Positions 27,301 through 36,021 of a stretch of DNA of 64,000 nucleotides are shown in pieces; the stretch's first letter is position 1; each line of letters starts with the position of its first letter. The notes beneath the pieces are model-generated. The model saw only the letters and a list, made by a program, of their open reading frames with translations, ran no database searches and was not told the DNA's origin. Position numbers and translations under genes: made by a program. This stretch comes from Candidatus Pseudobacter hemicellulosilyticus (lineage in GTDB: Bacteria > Bacteroidota > Bacteroidia > Chitinophagales > Chitinophagaceae), in NCBI GenBank assembly GCA_029202545.1, contig CP119311.1, positions 3,410,001 through 3,474,000 on the forward strand. Reading direction: 5' to 3'.

Positions 27301-27319
27301 AAGAGATCGTTTTCGGGTC

Positions 27320-27327
27320 CAAAAATA
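27320..27327 (-). promoter_or_regulatory. TAnnTTTG element before the ABC permease gene
   Basis: TATTTTTG on the minus strand, 19 nt before the TTG codon at 27300. No well-spaced -33 TTG is visible. It supports the downstream start codon. Confidence 0.4.
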
Positions 27328-27477
27328 GCCGCTGTTGGCAAAAACCACGAATGTTTTTATTGTTTTATATTAACATTGTACTTTCCCGGCAGGAGTTTTG
27401 CGGCAGGTAGCGCCCGGTGAACGGCCAGTTGGCATTTTGTAAGGAGATCGTATTTTCAGGATAGCAAATTATTGCCC

Positions 27478-28773
27478 ATGAGAAATTTGTTTTTGTGCGT
27501 TGGACTATTCCTGTGCCTGCCCACGCTGGCCCAGATCCCGGATGCTGTGTATGCGCCCAATATCAGGTCAGTGCAGCTGCACCAGTCGGGCAACCAGCTC
27601 AGCTACCCGCTGATCACCCTGAACGGCACCAGCCAGCTGGAACTGCATTTTGATGATATAGAAGGCGGCATCAGGACCTATAATTATACTTTTCAGCTTT
27701 GTAATGCGGACTGGACGCCGGCCCTGCTCAGCTCCTTTGATTATATCAAAGGTTTTTCCAGCCAGCGGATCAATACCTACCGGGCCTCTTCCATTGCTTT
27801 CACCCGGTATACCCATTACCAGGCCACACTGCCGGACCAGAGCTGCATGCCTTCCCGCTCCGGCAACTATATCCTGCGGGTATACCTGAACAATGATACG
27901 GCCCAGACCATTTTCACCAGGCGGATGCTGGTAGTGCAGGAGAAAGCAAGCATTGCCGCCCAGATCCAGCAGCCTTTCAATACCCAGATCTTCCGGAGCC
28001 ACCAGAAAGTGCAGTTCAAGGTCAACCTGAACGAAGGGCTTAACGTGGTGAACCCGCTGCAGCAGGTCACCGTGGCCATCCTGCAGAACTATCGCTGGGA
28101 CAATGCCATCACCGGCCTTCGCCCTACTTTTTTCTCCCGCAATGTGTTTGAATACAACACGGAGAACGATGCAGTGTTCCCCGCCGGCAAGGAATGGCGC
28201 TGGCTGGACCTGCGCAGTTTCCGCTTCCAGAGCGACCGCGTCCAGAGCGCCAAATATAACCGTACCAGCACGGAGATCATTGTAAAGCCAGATATGGACC
28301 GCAGCGGTCAACGCTTCAATTTTTTCCGCGATGCCAACGGCATGTATACTATAGAAACTACGGAAAGCATCAATCCTTACTGGCAGACAGATTACGCCAC
28401 GGTCTATTTCAGTTATGTACCGCCCAACAATACGCCATTCCCGGATAAAGACATCTTCCTCTTTGGGCAGGTCACTGATTACAACCTGCGCGACAGCGCC
28501 AAAATGGTCTTCAACTCCCAGAAAGGCGCCTATGAAAAGACACTCTTCCTCAAACAGGGTTATTATGATTACGCTTATGTCACTATTGACAAGCTGGCCG
28601 ACAAACGCATCGCTTCTTTCAGTGTTACCGAAGGCAATTACTGGGAAAGTGAGAACGAGTATATGATCCTGGTCTATTTCCGGCCATTGGGCGGTCGTGC
28701 GGATGAACTGATCGGCGTATCAAGGGTCAACTCATTCACCGGGCGGCAGGGGATAAGAGGACAATCCTATTGA
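27478..28773 (+). CDS. Type IX secretion system plug-domain protein (DUF5103)
   Basis: 431 residues from MRNLFLCVGLFLCLPTLAQ, a Sec signal peptide; a TTG two codons upstream is the alternative. The N-terminal region (YAPNIRSVQLHQSGNQLSYPLITLNG) and the pattern TYNYTFQLCNADWTPALLSSFDYIKGFSSQRINTYRAS match the DUF5103/plug family, whose members close the periplasmic side of the SprA translocon in T9SS (family knowledge). The second half is beta-rich (FLFGQVTDYNL, MVFNSQKGAYEKTLFLKQGYYDYAYV). It agrees with the T9SS sorting domain at the left end of the window. Confidence 0.85.
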   Translation: MRNLFLCVGLFLCLPTLAQIPDAVYAPNIRSVQLHQSGNQLSYPLITLNGTSQLELHFDDIEGGIRTYNYTFQLCNADWTPALLSSFDYIKGFSSQRINTYRASSIAFTRYTHYQATLPDQSCMPSRSGNYILRVYLNNDTAQTIFTRRMLVVQEKASIAAQIQQPFNTQIFRSHQKVQFKVNLNEGLNVVNPLQQVTVAILQNYRWDNAITGLRPTFFSRNVFEYNTENDAVFPAGKEWRWLDLRSFRFQSDRVQSAKYNRTSTEIIVKPDMDRSGQRFNFFRDANGMYTIETTESINPYWQTDYATVYFSYVPPNNTPFPDKDIFLFGQVTDYNLRDSAKMVFNSQKGAYEKTLFLKQGYYDYAYVTIDKLADKRIASFSVTEGNYWESENEYMILVYFRPLGGRADELIGVSRVNSFTGRQGIRGQSY

Positions 28774-29090
28774 TGGCGCAGGAATATTGATAAAGAAATT
28801 TGGGACGAACCAGCCTGCTTCATGAAAAATTGCGGATGGCGCTATAGCCGTAATTGTGTATGGGCGTAAGGCCTGAGCAGCACTTCAGTGGAAAAATTTC
28901 CTGATCCTCTTTGTCAAACTGGGCGCCCCCAGTCAATGATCTCGCGGATACGATCCCCCCTTCTTTCACTACAATCTACACTACGGCCTTATTGCACAAC
29001 CCATCTCCGGCAATCAGGGTGTCCTCAATATGTTGCTCCAGTTGTTAAGGCAGGGATCTGTTGGGATTTAAAAATGAACTGTTGATATTT
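28774..29090 (+). other. Intergenic region with a possible gene remnant
   Basis: Holds an exact GGGACGAACCA (28802-28812). From 28940 to 29071 one frame is open for 43 codons without a start and reads like real protein (GYDPPFFHYNLHYGLIAQPI, then NQGVLNMLLQLLRQ); the codon before it is a stop. It may be the tail of a decayed gene. No intact CDS is seen. Confidence 0.35.
28802..28812 (+). repeat. Copy 3 of the GGGACGAACCA motif
   Basis: Exact copy 28 nt after the stop codon of the T9SS plug-protein gene. Confidence 0.5.
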
Positions 29091-29122
29091 TTTGTTTGCG
29101 AATTAATTCCATCCTATCTTTG
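29091..29122 (+). promoter_or_regulatory. Promoter of the SRP RNA gene
   Basis: TTTG at 29091-29094, 20 nt, then TATCTTTG at 29115-29122: a full match to the Bacteroidota -33/-7 pattern, with the RNA 5' end expected 4-7 nt downstream. Confidence 0.75.
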
Positions 29123-29125
29123 CAG

Positions 29126-29224
29126 CCGGCAGGTCTTACACGACCAGCTCCTGCTGAACCCCCCCAGGGCCGGAAGGCAGCAAGGGTAGGCGGTTGTAGC
29201 GGTGCGATGTAAGTAATCTGCCGA
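29126..29224 (+). ncRNA. ffs: Signal recognition particle RNA, small bacterial (4.5S-like)
   Basis: The apical domain is unmistakable: CAGGGCCGGAAGGCAGCAAGGGT (29165-29187) contains the GGAA tetraloop and the symmetric and asymmetric loops bound by Ffh. The terminal helix pairs CGGCAG (29127-29132) with CTGCCG (29218-29223), giving an RNA of about 98 nt, and a run of T (29225-29232) ends transcription. It guides membrane-protein ribosomes to the translocon. Confidence 0.93.
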
Positions 29225-29362
29225 TTTTTTTTTCTTTCTGATCAAACAATACGCTGTTTGTATGATCCCAGACTCAGATAGTTTGCTTTCCTCACCCCGG
29301 CTGCTTATTGTCAGCGAAACAGCGACCTCCCTGTACATTTCTTATCATAAATTTTACATAGC

Positions 29363-30019
29363 ATGAAATTTTTTATCGATACAGCTAACCTTGCACAGAT
29401 CAAGGAAGCGCACGAGCTCGGTATCCTGGACGGTGTAACCACCAACCCATCATTGATGGCCAAAGAAGGCATCCGCGGCGAAGCAGCAGTCAATAAGCAC
29501 TACCTCGATATCTGCGAGCTGGTAGATGGCGGCGATGTAAGCGCCGAAGTGATCTCCACTGATCTGGAAGGTATCATTGAAGAAGGTAAGAAACTGGCTG
29601 CTATTCACCCCAACATTGTGGTGAAAGTGCCTATGATCAAAGACGGCGTGAAAGCGCTGAAATGGTTTACCGACAATGGTATCAAGACCAACTGTACCCT
29701 GGTGTTCTCTGCCGGTCAGGCTATCCTGGCTGCCAAAGCAGGCGCCACCTATGTTTCTCCCTTTATCGGTCGTATTGACGACAGCAGCTGGGATGGTGTA
29801 CAGCTGATTGAACAGATTTCGCATATCTACAATCTCCAGGGCTTCAAAACTGAGATCCTGGCTGCCTCCATCCGCAACGCATTGCATATTGTTCGCTGTG
29901 CAGAAGTTGGCGCCGATGTATGCACCTGCCCGCTGGATTCTATCCTGGGCCTGCTGAAGCATCCGCTTACCGATATCGGTCTGGCCAAATTCCTTGAAGA
30001 CGCCAAGAAAATGCAGTAA
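29363..30019 (+). CDS. fsa: Fructose-6-phosphate aldolase / TalC-type transaldolase
   Basis: 218 residues, the length of the small aldolase subfamily rather than of full transaldolases. The opening MKFFIDTANLAQIKEAHELGILDGVTTNPSL is diagnostic and the Schiff-base Lys is in IVVKVPM (Lys88). SAGQAILAAKAGATYVSPFIGRIDD and the C-terminal HPLTDIGLAKFLEDAKK also fit. The enzyme either cleaves fructose 6-phosphate to dihydroxyacetone and glyceraldehyde 3-phosphate or acts as a transaldolase in the pentose phosphate pathway; sequence alone does not separate the two. It is a single gene with its own terminator. Confidence 0.9.
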   Translation: MKFFIDTANLAQIKEAHELGILDGVTTNPSLMAKEGIRGEAAVNKHYLDICELVDGGDVSAEVISTDLEGIIEEGKKLAAIHPNIVVKVPMIKDGVKALKWFTDNGIKTNCTLVFSAGQAILAAKAGATYVSPFIGRIDDSSWDGVQLIEQISHIYNLQGFKTEILAASIRNALHIVRCAEVGADVCTCPLDSILGLLKHPLTDIGLAKFLEDAKKMQ

Positions 30020-30072
30020 GGCAGGCGTCTCCCAACAGAGACTGTTAGTGTAAATTCGGATTCATAAAAAAG

Positions 30073-30113
30073 AACGTTTTGTTTCGTCGGAAGATGGGGC
30101 AAAACGTTTTTTT
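30073..30113 (+). terminator. Intrinsic terminator of fsa
   Basis: Stem AACGTTTTG (30073-30081) with CAAAACGTT (30100-30108), 18-nt loop, followed by TTTTT. It runs up to the stop codon of the convergent gene ending at 30112. Confidence 0.75.
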
Positions 30114-30540
30114 ATCCTCTTCGCCGTCTGCGGGGCGTTTCCTCTTTGGTCTTCATTACCTCATCTACCGTAGGTAACCTTTCTTCCACTTCTATCGTTT
30201 TCATGTAGATGGTCATTTCCCGCCAGAGCGCGGTATCATTTTTTAACACGGCTTTTACGGTCACTTTCCGGCCTTTGAAGCCGGAATCAATGACCAGGTT
30301 ATTGCCTTCAAACTTACCGGCGGTGCTGGTAAAGCGCAGCTCCTTGCCGGTCAGTGGCTGCCAGCGACCATCCGCCAGCTTTGCATCTACATTTATATAA
30401 TTGTGTACGCCTTTCTTGAGGCTGTCTGTGTACAGGTGGAAATAAATGCTGTCTATTTTCTGGGCATGGAGGCGGGCTGGCAGTATTCCGGCCAGCAGGA
30501 CAAGCGCTATACTATATATATGGTGAAAGATACTTTTCAT
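30112..30540 (-). CDS. Small exported protein of unknown function
   Basis: 142 residues. Signal peptide MKSIFHHIYSIALVLLAGILPARLHAQ, then a single beta-rich domain (IDSIYFHLYTDSLKKGVHNYINVDAKLADGRWQPLTGKEL, then LVIDSGFKGRKVTVKAVLKND) and a charged C-terminus ending in a run of five Arg (PRRRRRG). Its beta pattern recalls an immunoglobulin-like fold, but I cannot assign a family. It is periplasmic by prediction and stands alone between fsa and the DUF3800 region. Confidence 0.65.
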   Translation of the reverse strand: MKSIFHHIYSIALVLLAGILPARLHAQKIDSIYFHLYTDSLKKGVHNYINVDAKLADGRWQPLTGKELRFTSTAGKFEGNNLVIDSGFKGRKVTVKAVLKNDTALWREMTIYMKTIEVEERLPTVDEVMKTKEETPRRRRRG

Positions 30541-30754
30541 GAATTGACCAGTAAACAGGCGGCAGCATTCACTGTAAATGCAGTGGAAAGATAGGCAAAT
30601 GAGTCAAATGGTTGCAGGATAGCAGCAGTAAGGGGGCCTTTGGACAGCAGTCCAAATGATCCATTGAAAAACGGAAGTCATTTTTTAGGTATTCTTATGT
30701 ATTGATAATCAATTGTTTTTTATTTCTGGTCCGGCTCATCTTGATCAGTGTTAA

Positions 30755-30762
30755 TATCTTTG
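30755..30762 (+). promoter_or_regulatory. TATCTTTG promoter element of the DUF3800 leader
   Basis: Identical to the -7 element of the SRP RNA gene and about 125 nt before the DUF3800 start codon, so it predicts a transcript with a leader of roughly 118 nt beginning near 30768. A clear -33 TTG at the ideal distance is not seen. Confidence 0.5.
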
Positions 30763-30767
30763 CCGTT

Positions 30768-30869
30768 TATTGGCTGAACTGAGAATTGGTCTTAACTTCG
30801 TTATCACAGTCGAGAGAACTCCCCCCGGAGTTCGCGAGAACATGGTTTCTCCTTGACTGTCTTTTTTTT
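30768..30869 (+). ncRNA. Structured, terminator-ended RNA upstream of the DUF3800 gene
   Basis: Two folded parts follow the TATCTTTG promoter. Hairpin 1 is imperfect (30776-30799: GAA/TTC and GAGA/TCTT around ATTGG). The second element closes with ACAGTC (30806-30811) paired to GACTGT (30855-30860), continues GAGA (30812-30815) with TCTC (30848-30851), and encloses a GAACTCC/GGAGTTC hairpin (30816-30833). Eight T follow at 30862-30869, the layout of an intrinsic terminator, only 17 nt before the start codon. Conserved RNA motifs beside DUF3800 genes have been reported in computational surveys (from memory); I cannot say whether this belongs to one of those classes. Confidence 0.5.
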
Positions 30870-30886
30870 GTACCTAATCGATTGCC

Positions 30887-31678
30887 ATGAATTTGCTATA
30901 TGTTGATGAATCGGGAGCAGTGAATGATCCCAAACAGCAGTTTTTTGTCCTGGCAGGCATTTCCTTTTTCGAAAGACAATGCTTTTGGATAGGCAATGAG
31001 TTGGATAAAATTGCTGAAAGATACAATCCTGCCGATCCAAACAGTGTTGAATTGCATGGCGGACCTATTTTTCATGGTAAAGGTTTTTGGAGAAGGTTCA
31101 GGCGTGAAGAAAGGCTTCCGGCTATTACTGATGCCTTGTCGGTACTAACAAAATCCCATAAATCGAACAGGATATTTGCTTGTATAGTCCAAAAATCCCA
31201 GGTGTCCCCCAAGGATGCGGTAACCCTGGCATTTGAGCAACTGGCCAGCAGGTTTGATTATTTCCTCAGCAGATTATACAAGCAAGGCGACAAACAAAGA
31301 GGGTTGATCATATTCGATAAATCAACCTATGAAACAACTATTCAAAACCTTGCCACTGATTTCAGGACAATCGGCCATACCTGGGGCGTTTTGAAAAACC
31401 TGTCGGAAGTGCCGTTGTTCATTGATTCCAGAGCGTCAAGGCTTATTCAGCTGGCGGATCTGGTAGCTTATTCCATTTTTCGGCGATATGAACACCAGGA
31501 CGACCAGTTTTTTTCTATTATCAAAGACCGCTTCGATGAAGACGGAGGAATAGTGCATGGTTTGTGTGAAAGAGTTACGGACAATAAACTGGAAAAGCAG
31601 TTAAGTAACTCAAAACTGGAAGGGTTGAAGTTCCTGGAAACAGCAAAGCTGCTTTTTCAAAAGCAGACACAAAATTGA
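30887..31678 (+). CDS. DUF3800 domain-containing protein
   Basis: 263 residues. The family shows an RNase H-like arrangement of acidic residues, seen here as YVDESG (Asp6), IIFDKSTYE (near 143) and RLIQLADLVAYSIFRRYE (Asp near 190). This suggests a nuclease, although activity has not been shown for this protein. DUF3800 genes are often found in variable or defence-related regions, singly or near structured RNAs. Here it is alone between a housekeeping-like small gene and smc. It is slightly richer in A/T codons than its neighbours, which would fit transfer. Confidence 0.82.
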   Translation: MNLLYVDESGAVNDPKQQFFVLAGISFFERQCFWIGNELDKIAERYNPADPNSVELHGGPIFHGKGFWRRFRREERLPAITDALSVLTKSHKSNRIFACIVQKSQVSPKDAVTLAFEQLASRFDYFLSRLYKQGDKQRGLIIFDKSTYETTIQNLATDFRTIGHTWGVLKNLSEVPLFIDSRASRLIQLADLVAYSIFRRYEHQDDQFFSIIKDRFDEDGGIVHGLCERVTDNKLEKQLSNSKLEGLKFLETAKLLFQKQTQN

Positions 31679-31829
31679 CTTTTCTACATCCCCAAGCATA
31701 GGAAAATTGCCGGTTTTAAACCTTTATCCCCGAGTTATCCACAGTTTTTTTGCCTTTTTTGTGTATACGAAGTGGGTATTTAGGAAATCCGGGAATCCGG
31801 CCGCGATGTAATTTGTTGCCGCATTCCTA

Positions 31830-31837
31830 TATATTTG
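31830..31837 (+). promoter_or_regulatory. TAnnTTTG element before smc
   Basis: TATATTTG, 22 nt before the TTG start of smc; TTTG at 31812-31815 is a possible -33 but with only 14 nt spacing. Confidence 0.45.
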
Positions 31838-31859
31838 CTGTCCTACAAAAATTTGACAA

Positions 31860-34800
31860 TTGCGATTAAAGAGCTTAGAAATAAAGGGCTTCAAGAGCTT
31901 CGCGGACAAAACCGTACTGAATTTTGACACCGGTATCACCGGCGTCATTGGTCCCAACGGTTGTGGCAAAAGCAATATCATCGATAGCATCCGCTGGGTG
32001 ATCGGTGAGCAGAAGATCAGCCACCTCCGGAGTGAAAACCTGGAAAGTCTCGTGTTCAACGGATCCAAGACCCGCTCCGCCAGCGGCCTGGCCGAAGTGA
32101 GCCTGACCTTCGAGAACACGCGCAACCTGTTGCCCACAGAATTCAATACCGTTACCGTAACCCGTAAGTTCTATAAAAGCGGGGAAAGTGAATACCGTCT
32201 CAACGATGTCCAGTGCCGCCTCAAGGATATCCAGAACCTCTTCATGGATACCGGCGTCAGCACCGACAGCTACGCTATCATTGAGCTGGGGATGGTGGAC
32301 GAGATCATCAAAGACAAGGAGAACAGCCGCCGCCGCATGCTGGAACAGGCTGCCGGCATCACTATCTATAAGACCCGGAAAAAAGAGGCCAAACAGAAGC
32401 TGGACGCTACTGAACAGGACCTTAACCGGATCGAGGACTTACTCTTTGAGATCAACAACCAGCTGAAAAGTCTCGAGAACCAGGCCAAGAAAGCCGAGAA
32501 GTACTACGAGATCAAAAAAGAATACCGCGAATACAGTATCGAACTGGCCAAAGCCTCCCTCGAAGGGTTTAACCATACCTACCGGGAGCTGAATAACCAG
32601 TCCGAGTCTGAGACCGATAAAAAGATCCGCCTCGAAGCCGAGATCGCCAATGAAGAAGCCGGCATCGAGCAGGAGAAAGTAGGGTTCATTGAAAAAGAAC
32701 GCGCCCTCCAGAGCATGCAGCACGAGTTCAACGAAATGCTGCAGACGCTCCGCCTCAAGGAAAATGATAAGAACCTGGCCAGCCAGCGACTGAATTTCCT
32801 GAAGGAAAAAGAATCCAACCTGCAGGCCTTCCTCGACAAAAGCGAAGGGCAACTCAAAGGCCTCGAAGAAAGCATCGAGTTCACCCATATGCAGATCGGC
32901 GAGGAGCAGGGTAAACTGGAAGGACTGGAGCAGCAGCTGGACGACCTCAAAGCTTCGTCCGACGAAAAACGCAGTCTCTTTGACCAGAAACGCGTATCCG
33001 TGGACCGCCTGCGCAGCGAGAACCTCAGCATGCAGCGCAACCAGTTTGACGCCGAAAAGAAAGTGGCCGTAGCCGATACCTCTATTCAGAACCTCCAGCA
33101 AAGTATCAACCAGCTGCAGGAAGAATGGGAAGTACGCAGCAGCCAGCTGAAACAGCTGGAAGAGGAGATGGTCACCAGAGAACAGGAACTGGAAAACCGG
33201 AAGACCGATCTCCGGCAGCTGCAGGACCAGCACGAACGCACCAAGGAACAGATCCTGCAAACACAGGGTCAGCTGGAAGTACTGCGCCAGCAACTGGCCG
33301 AAGAGAACCGGAAGCTGGATGCCAAACGCAATGAGTACGACCTGCTGAAAAGCCTGATAGACTCCATGGAAGGCTATCCCGAGAGCATCAAATTCCTGCA
33401 CAAGAATCCCAACTGGAACCATACCGCGCCCATTCTCTCCGATATCATTTATGTAAAGGAAGAATACCGCGCCGCTGTTGAAAATGTACTGGAGCCCTAC
33501 CTCAACTACTATGTAGTGAATAACCTCCAGGAAGGCATGCAGGCCGTTCACCTGCTGGACGAACACAAGAAAGGCAAGGCCAATTTCTTCCTGCTGGACC
33601 GCCTGGAAGGCGCGGCAGGGACGCATCACCAGCCGGAGCAGACCATCCCCGCCATGCAGGTGATTGAAGTGGACGCCCAGTACCGCCAGCTGGCTGAACA
33701 GCTGCTGGGTAACGTGTTCATTGCAGAGAACGAAGCTGCACTGGAGAACAGCAATGGCGCTGTAGTGCTGGAAAAACATGGTAAATACGTAAAAGGAAAA
33801 TACTCCCTGACCGGTGGCAGTGTTGGTGTTTTTGAAGGAAAGAAGATCGGTCGGGCCAAGAACCTCGAAAAATTATTTGAAGAGATCCAGGCGCAGGAAG
33901 TAGTAGTGGCCGATCTCAAAGCCGCTATCCAGGCCAAACACAATGAAGTGGTGGGCTATAACGAGCAGCTGAAGGAAACCGCCATCAAACAGGCGCAGGA
34001 AGATATCAACCGCCTTACCAACCAGGTGTTCTCCCTGGAGAACAAGATAGAAAGCCTGCATGGCCTGCAAAGCTCTTCCCGCAACAGGGTAGAGGATCTG
34101 CAATCCAACCTGGAAGCTACCGCCTCTTCTATTGAAGGCACGCGCCAGGAATGGATGAACCTGGTAAACCTGCTGAACGAGGTCAAGGATAAACTGAAAC
34201 TGGCGGAGGACGATTATAAGTTCGCCGAAGATGAATACAACCGCGCCCTGGCCGGTTACAACGAGTTCAATCTCCAGGTAACACGCCAGCACAGTAAGAT
34301 CAACGCCCTGACCCAGGAACTGGAGTTCAAGAGCAACCAGCTGAAAGACCTGCGCAACCAGATTGATTCCAATGCTTCGCAGCTGAAACAGACCGCCGAG
34401 CAGCTGACCGAGAACGAGGATGCACTGGCCAATGCGGAGAACGGACTGGTAGAGCTGATGCGCCGGAAAGAAGAAGAAGAGAAAAAACTGAATGAAGCCG
34501 ACCAGGCCTATTATAACCTGCGCAATACCCTCAATGAAAAAGAAGGGGAACTGCGCCACAAGGTAAAAGAGCGCGAGATCCTGGAGCATATCCTGGCGGA
34601 TATCAAGGACAAACTGAATGAACTGAAGCTGCAGCTGGCCGGGATGAAGGAAAGGCTGAATGTGGAATTCCGCATCAACCTGGATGAGATCATCGACCAG
34701 CCCCGCACCAATGATATCCCCACCGAAGAGCTGCAGGAAAAATGCGACCGCATGAAAAAGCGGCTCGAAAACCTCGGTGAGGTGAACCCCACGGCCATTG

Positions 34801-35378
34801 AGGCTTTCCAGGAAATGAAGAAACGGTATGAGTTCATCCTGGAACAGAAGAACGACCTGGTAACGGCCAAAGACAGCCTGATGCAAACCATCCAGGAAGT
34901 GGAAGCCACCGCTAACCAGCAGTTCCTTGACACCTTCAACCGGGTAAGGGAGAATTTCCAGAAAGTGTTCAAGGCCCTCTTCACGGAAGATGATACGGCA
35001 GACATGATCCTGGAAAATCCCGAGAACCTGGCGGAGACCGGCATCGATATTGTTGCCAAACCCAAGGGTAAACGTCCTTCTTCCATCACCCAGCTGAGCG
35101 GTGGGGAAAAGACCCTTACGGCCACAGCCCTGCTGTTTGCCATTTACCTGATCAAACCGGCCCCCTTCTGTATCCTGGATGAGGTGGACGCCCCGCTGGA
35201 TGACGCCAACGTAGGCAAATTCACCAATATGATCCGCAAATTCAGTGAGGAAAGCCAGTTCATCATTGTTACCCACAATAAGATGACCATGAGCGCTGTG
35301 GATGTGATCTACGGGGTGACCATGCAGGAGCCCGGTGTGAGCAAACTGGTTCCGGTGGATTTCAGGAACCTGAACTAA
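31860..35378 (+). CDS. smc: Chromosome segregation protein SMC
   Basis: 1172 residues, full length, with a TTG start giving the canonical MRLKSLEIKGFKSFADKT. Walker A GPNGCGKSN (31-39), a coiled coil to about 500, the hinge around 505-660 (YPESIKFLHKNPNWNHTAPILSDII onward), the returning coiled coil, then the signature LSGGEKT (1079-1085) and Walker B FCILDEVDAPLDDAN (about 1104). SMC dimers form the core of condensin, which compacts and separates sister chromosomes; kleisin partners ScpA and ScpB are not in this window. Monocistronic, with a terminator behind it. Confidence 0.96.
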   Translation: MRLKSLEIKGFKSFADKTVLNFDTGITGVIGPNGCGKSNIIDSIRWVIGEQKISHLRSENLESLVFNGSKTRSASGLAEVSLTFENTRNLLPTEFNTVTVTRKFYKSGESEYRLNDVQCRLKDIQNLFMDTGVSTDSYAIIELGMVDEIIKDKENSRRRMLEQAAGITIYKTRKKEAKQKLDATEQDLNRIEDLLFEINNQLKSLENQAKKAEKYYEIKKEYREYSIELAKASLEGFNHTYRELNNQSESETDKKIRLEAEIANEEAGIEQEKVGFIEKERALQSMQHEFNEMLQTLRLKENDKNLASQRLNFLKEKESNLQAFLDKSEGQLKGLEESIEFTHMQIGEEQGKLEGLEQQLDDLKASSDEKRSLFDQKRVSVDRLRSENLSMQRNQFDAEKKVAVADTSIQNLQQSINQLQEEWEVRSSQLKQLEEEMVTREQELENRKTDLRQLQDQHERTKEQILQTQGQLEVLRQQLAEENRKLDAKRNEYDLLKSLIDSMEGYPESIKFLHKNPNWNHTAPILSDIIYVKEEYRAAVENVLEPYLNYYVVNNLQEGMQAVHLLDEHKKGKANFFLLDRLEGAAGTHHQPEQTIPAMQVIEVDAQYRQLAEQLLGNVFIAENEAALENSNGAVVLEKHGKYVKGKYSLTGGSVGVFEGKKIGRAKNLEKLFEEIQAQEVVVADLKAAIQAKHNEVVGYNEQLKETAIKQAQEDINRLTNQVFSLENKIESLHGLQSSSRNRVEDLQSNLEATASSIEGTRQEWMNLVNLLNEVKDKLKLAEDDYKFAEDEYNRALAGYNEFNLQVTRQHSKINALTQELEFKSNQLKDLRNQIDSNASQLKQTAEQLTENEDALANAENGLVELMRRKEEEEKKLNEADQAYYNLRNTLNEKEGELRHKVKEREILEHILADIKDKLNELKLQLAGMKERLNVEFRINLDEIIDQPRTNDIPTEELQEKCDRMKKRLENLGEVNPTAIEAFQEMKKRYEFILEQKNDLVTAKDSLMQTIQEVEATANQQFLDTFNRVRENFQKVFKALFTEDDTADMILENPENLAETGIDIVAKPKGKRPSSITQLSGGEKTLTATALLFAIYLIKPAPFCILDEVDAPLDDANVGKFTNMIRKFSEESQFIIVTHNKMTMSAVDVIYGVTMQEPGVSKLVPVDFRNLN

Positions 35379-35403
35379 GCACAGAACGATGACGACTGAT
35401 AAC

Positions 35404-35435
35404 AAAAAGACCCGGCCTAAGCCAGGTCTTTTTTT
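35404..35435 (+). terminator. Terminator between smc and the ferritin gene
   Basis: AAAAAGACC (35404-35412) pairs with GGTCTTTTT (35425-35433) around an inner GGC/GCC; T run on both strands, so it can serve both converging genes. Confidence 0.85.
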
Positions 35436-35454
35436 ATGCAATGTGGGTGGATGA

Positions 35455-35967
35455 TTAACGGTGCTTGTTGTGCTCGTTGGCATTCATCGTACCAAGATCA
35501 CGGTCAAACAGGTACATACCGCCCTTATCTTCGCCAATCAGTTTGAGCTTGTCGATGATCTGGCGGGCCAGGCTCTCTTCTTCGATCTGCTCCGTCACAT
35601 ACCACTGGAGGAAGTTATGCGTGGTGTAGTCCTTTTCCTGGATGCAGAGCTCCACCAGGGCGTTGATCTCGTTGGAGACCTTCACCTCGTGGCTCAGCAC
35701 GATCTCGAAGATCTGCTGTATGCTGTCGAAGTTTTTCTGAGGTGCAGCAAAGGCCGGTACTTCGCCGTGGCCACCGCGATCATTGATATAGTGGAACAAT
35801 TTCAGCATGTGCAACCGTTCTTCATCGGAATGATGATAGAGGAACTGGGCTACCCCGTTGTATCCTTTTACTTCTGCCCAGGAACCCATGGCGAGATAGT
35901 ACATGGATGAATATCCTTCCAGGTCGATCTGTCTGTTGAGTGCTGCTTCAATTTTGCTGGAAATCAT
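35455..35967 (-). CDS. Ferritin (non-haem, FtnA-like)
   Basis: 170 residues, four-helix ferritin fold. Ferroxidase ligands are visible as Glu17 (IDLEGYSS), Glu50 and His53 (HSDEERLHMLK), with the second pair in the region HEVKVSNEINALVELC and the Gln/Glu of QWYVTEQIEEES. It oxidises Fe(II) and stores the mineral in a 24-subunit cytosolic shell. The C-terminus DLGTMNANEHNKHR is short and polar. It stands alone, convergent with smc and divergent from the DUF486 gene. Confidence 0.93.
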   Translation of the reverse strand: MISSKIEAALNRQIDLEGYSSMYYLAMGSWAEVKGYNGVAQFLYHHSDEERLHMLKLFHYINDRGGHGEVPAFAAPQKNFDSIQQIFEIVLSHEVKVSNEINALVELCIQEKDYTTHNFLQWYVTEQIEEESLARQIIDKLKLIGEDKGGMYLFDRDLGTMNANEHNKHR

Positions 35968-36021
35968 AATTGTGTCATTTAATAGTCAAAGTACGAATTT
36001 TAGCCGCCGCAGAACAAAAAA

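Noticed and set aside
32439..33779. 446-codon open frame on the minus strand inside smc
   Set aside because: It is a mirror of the coiled-coil codons (Leu/Phe/Gln-rich); SMC is certain on the plus strand.
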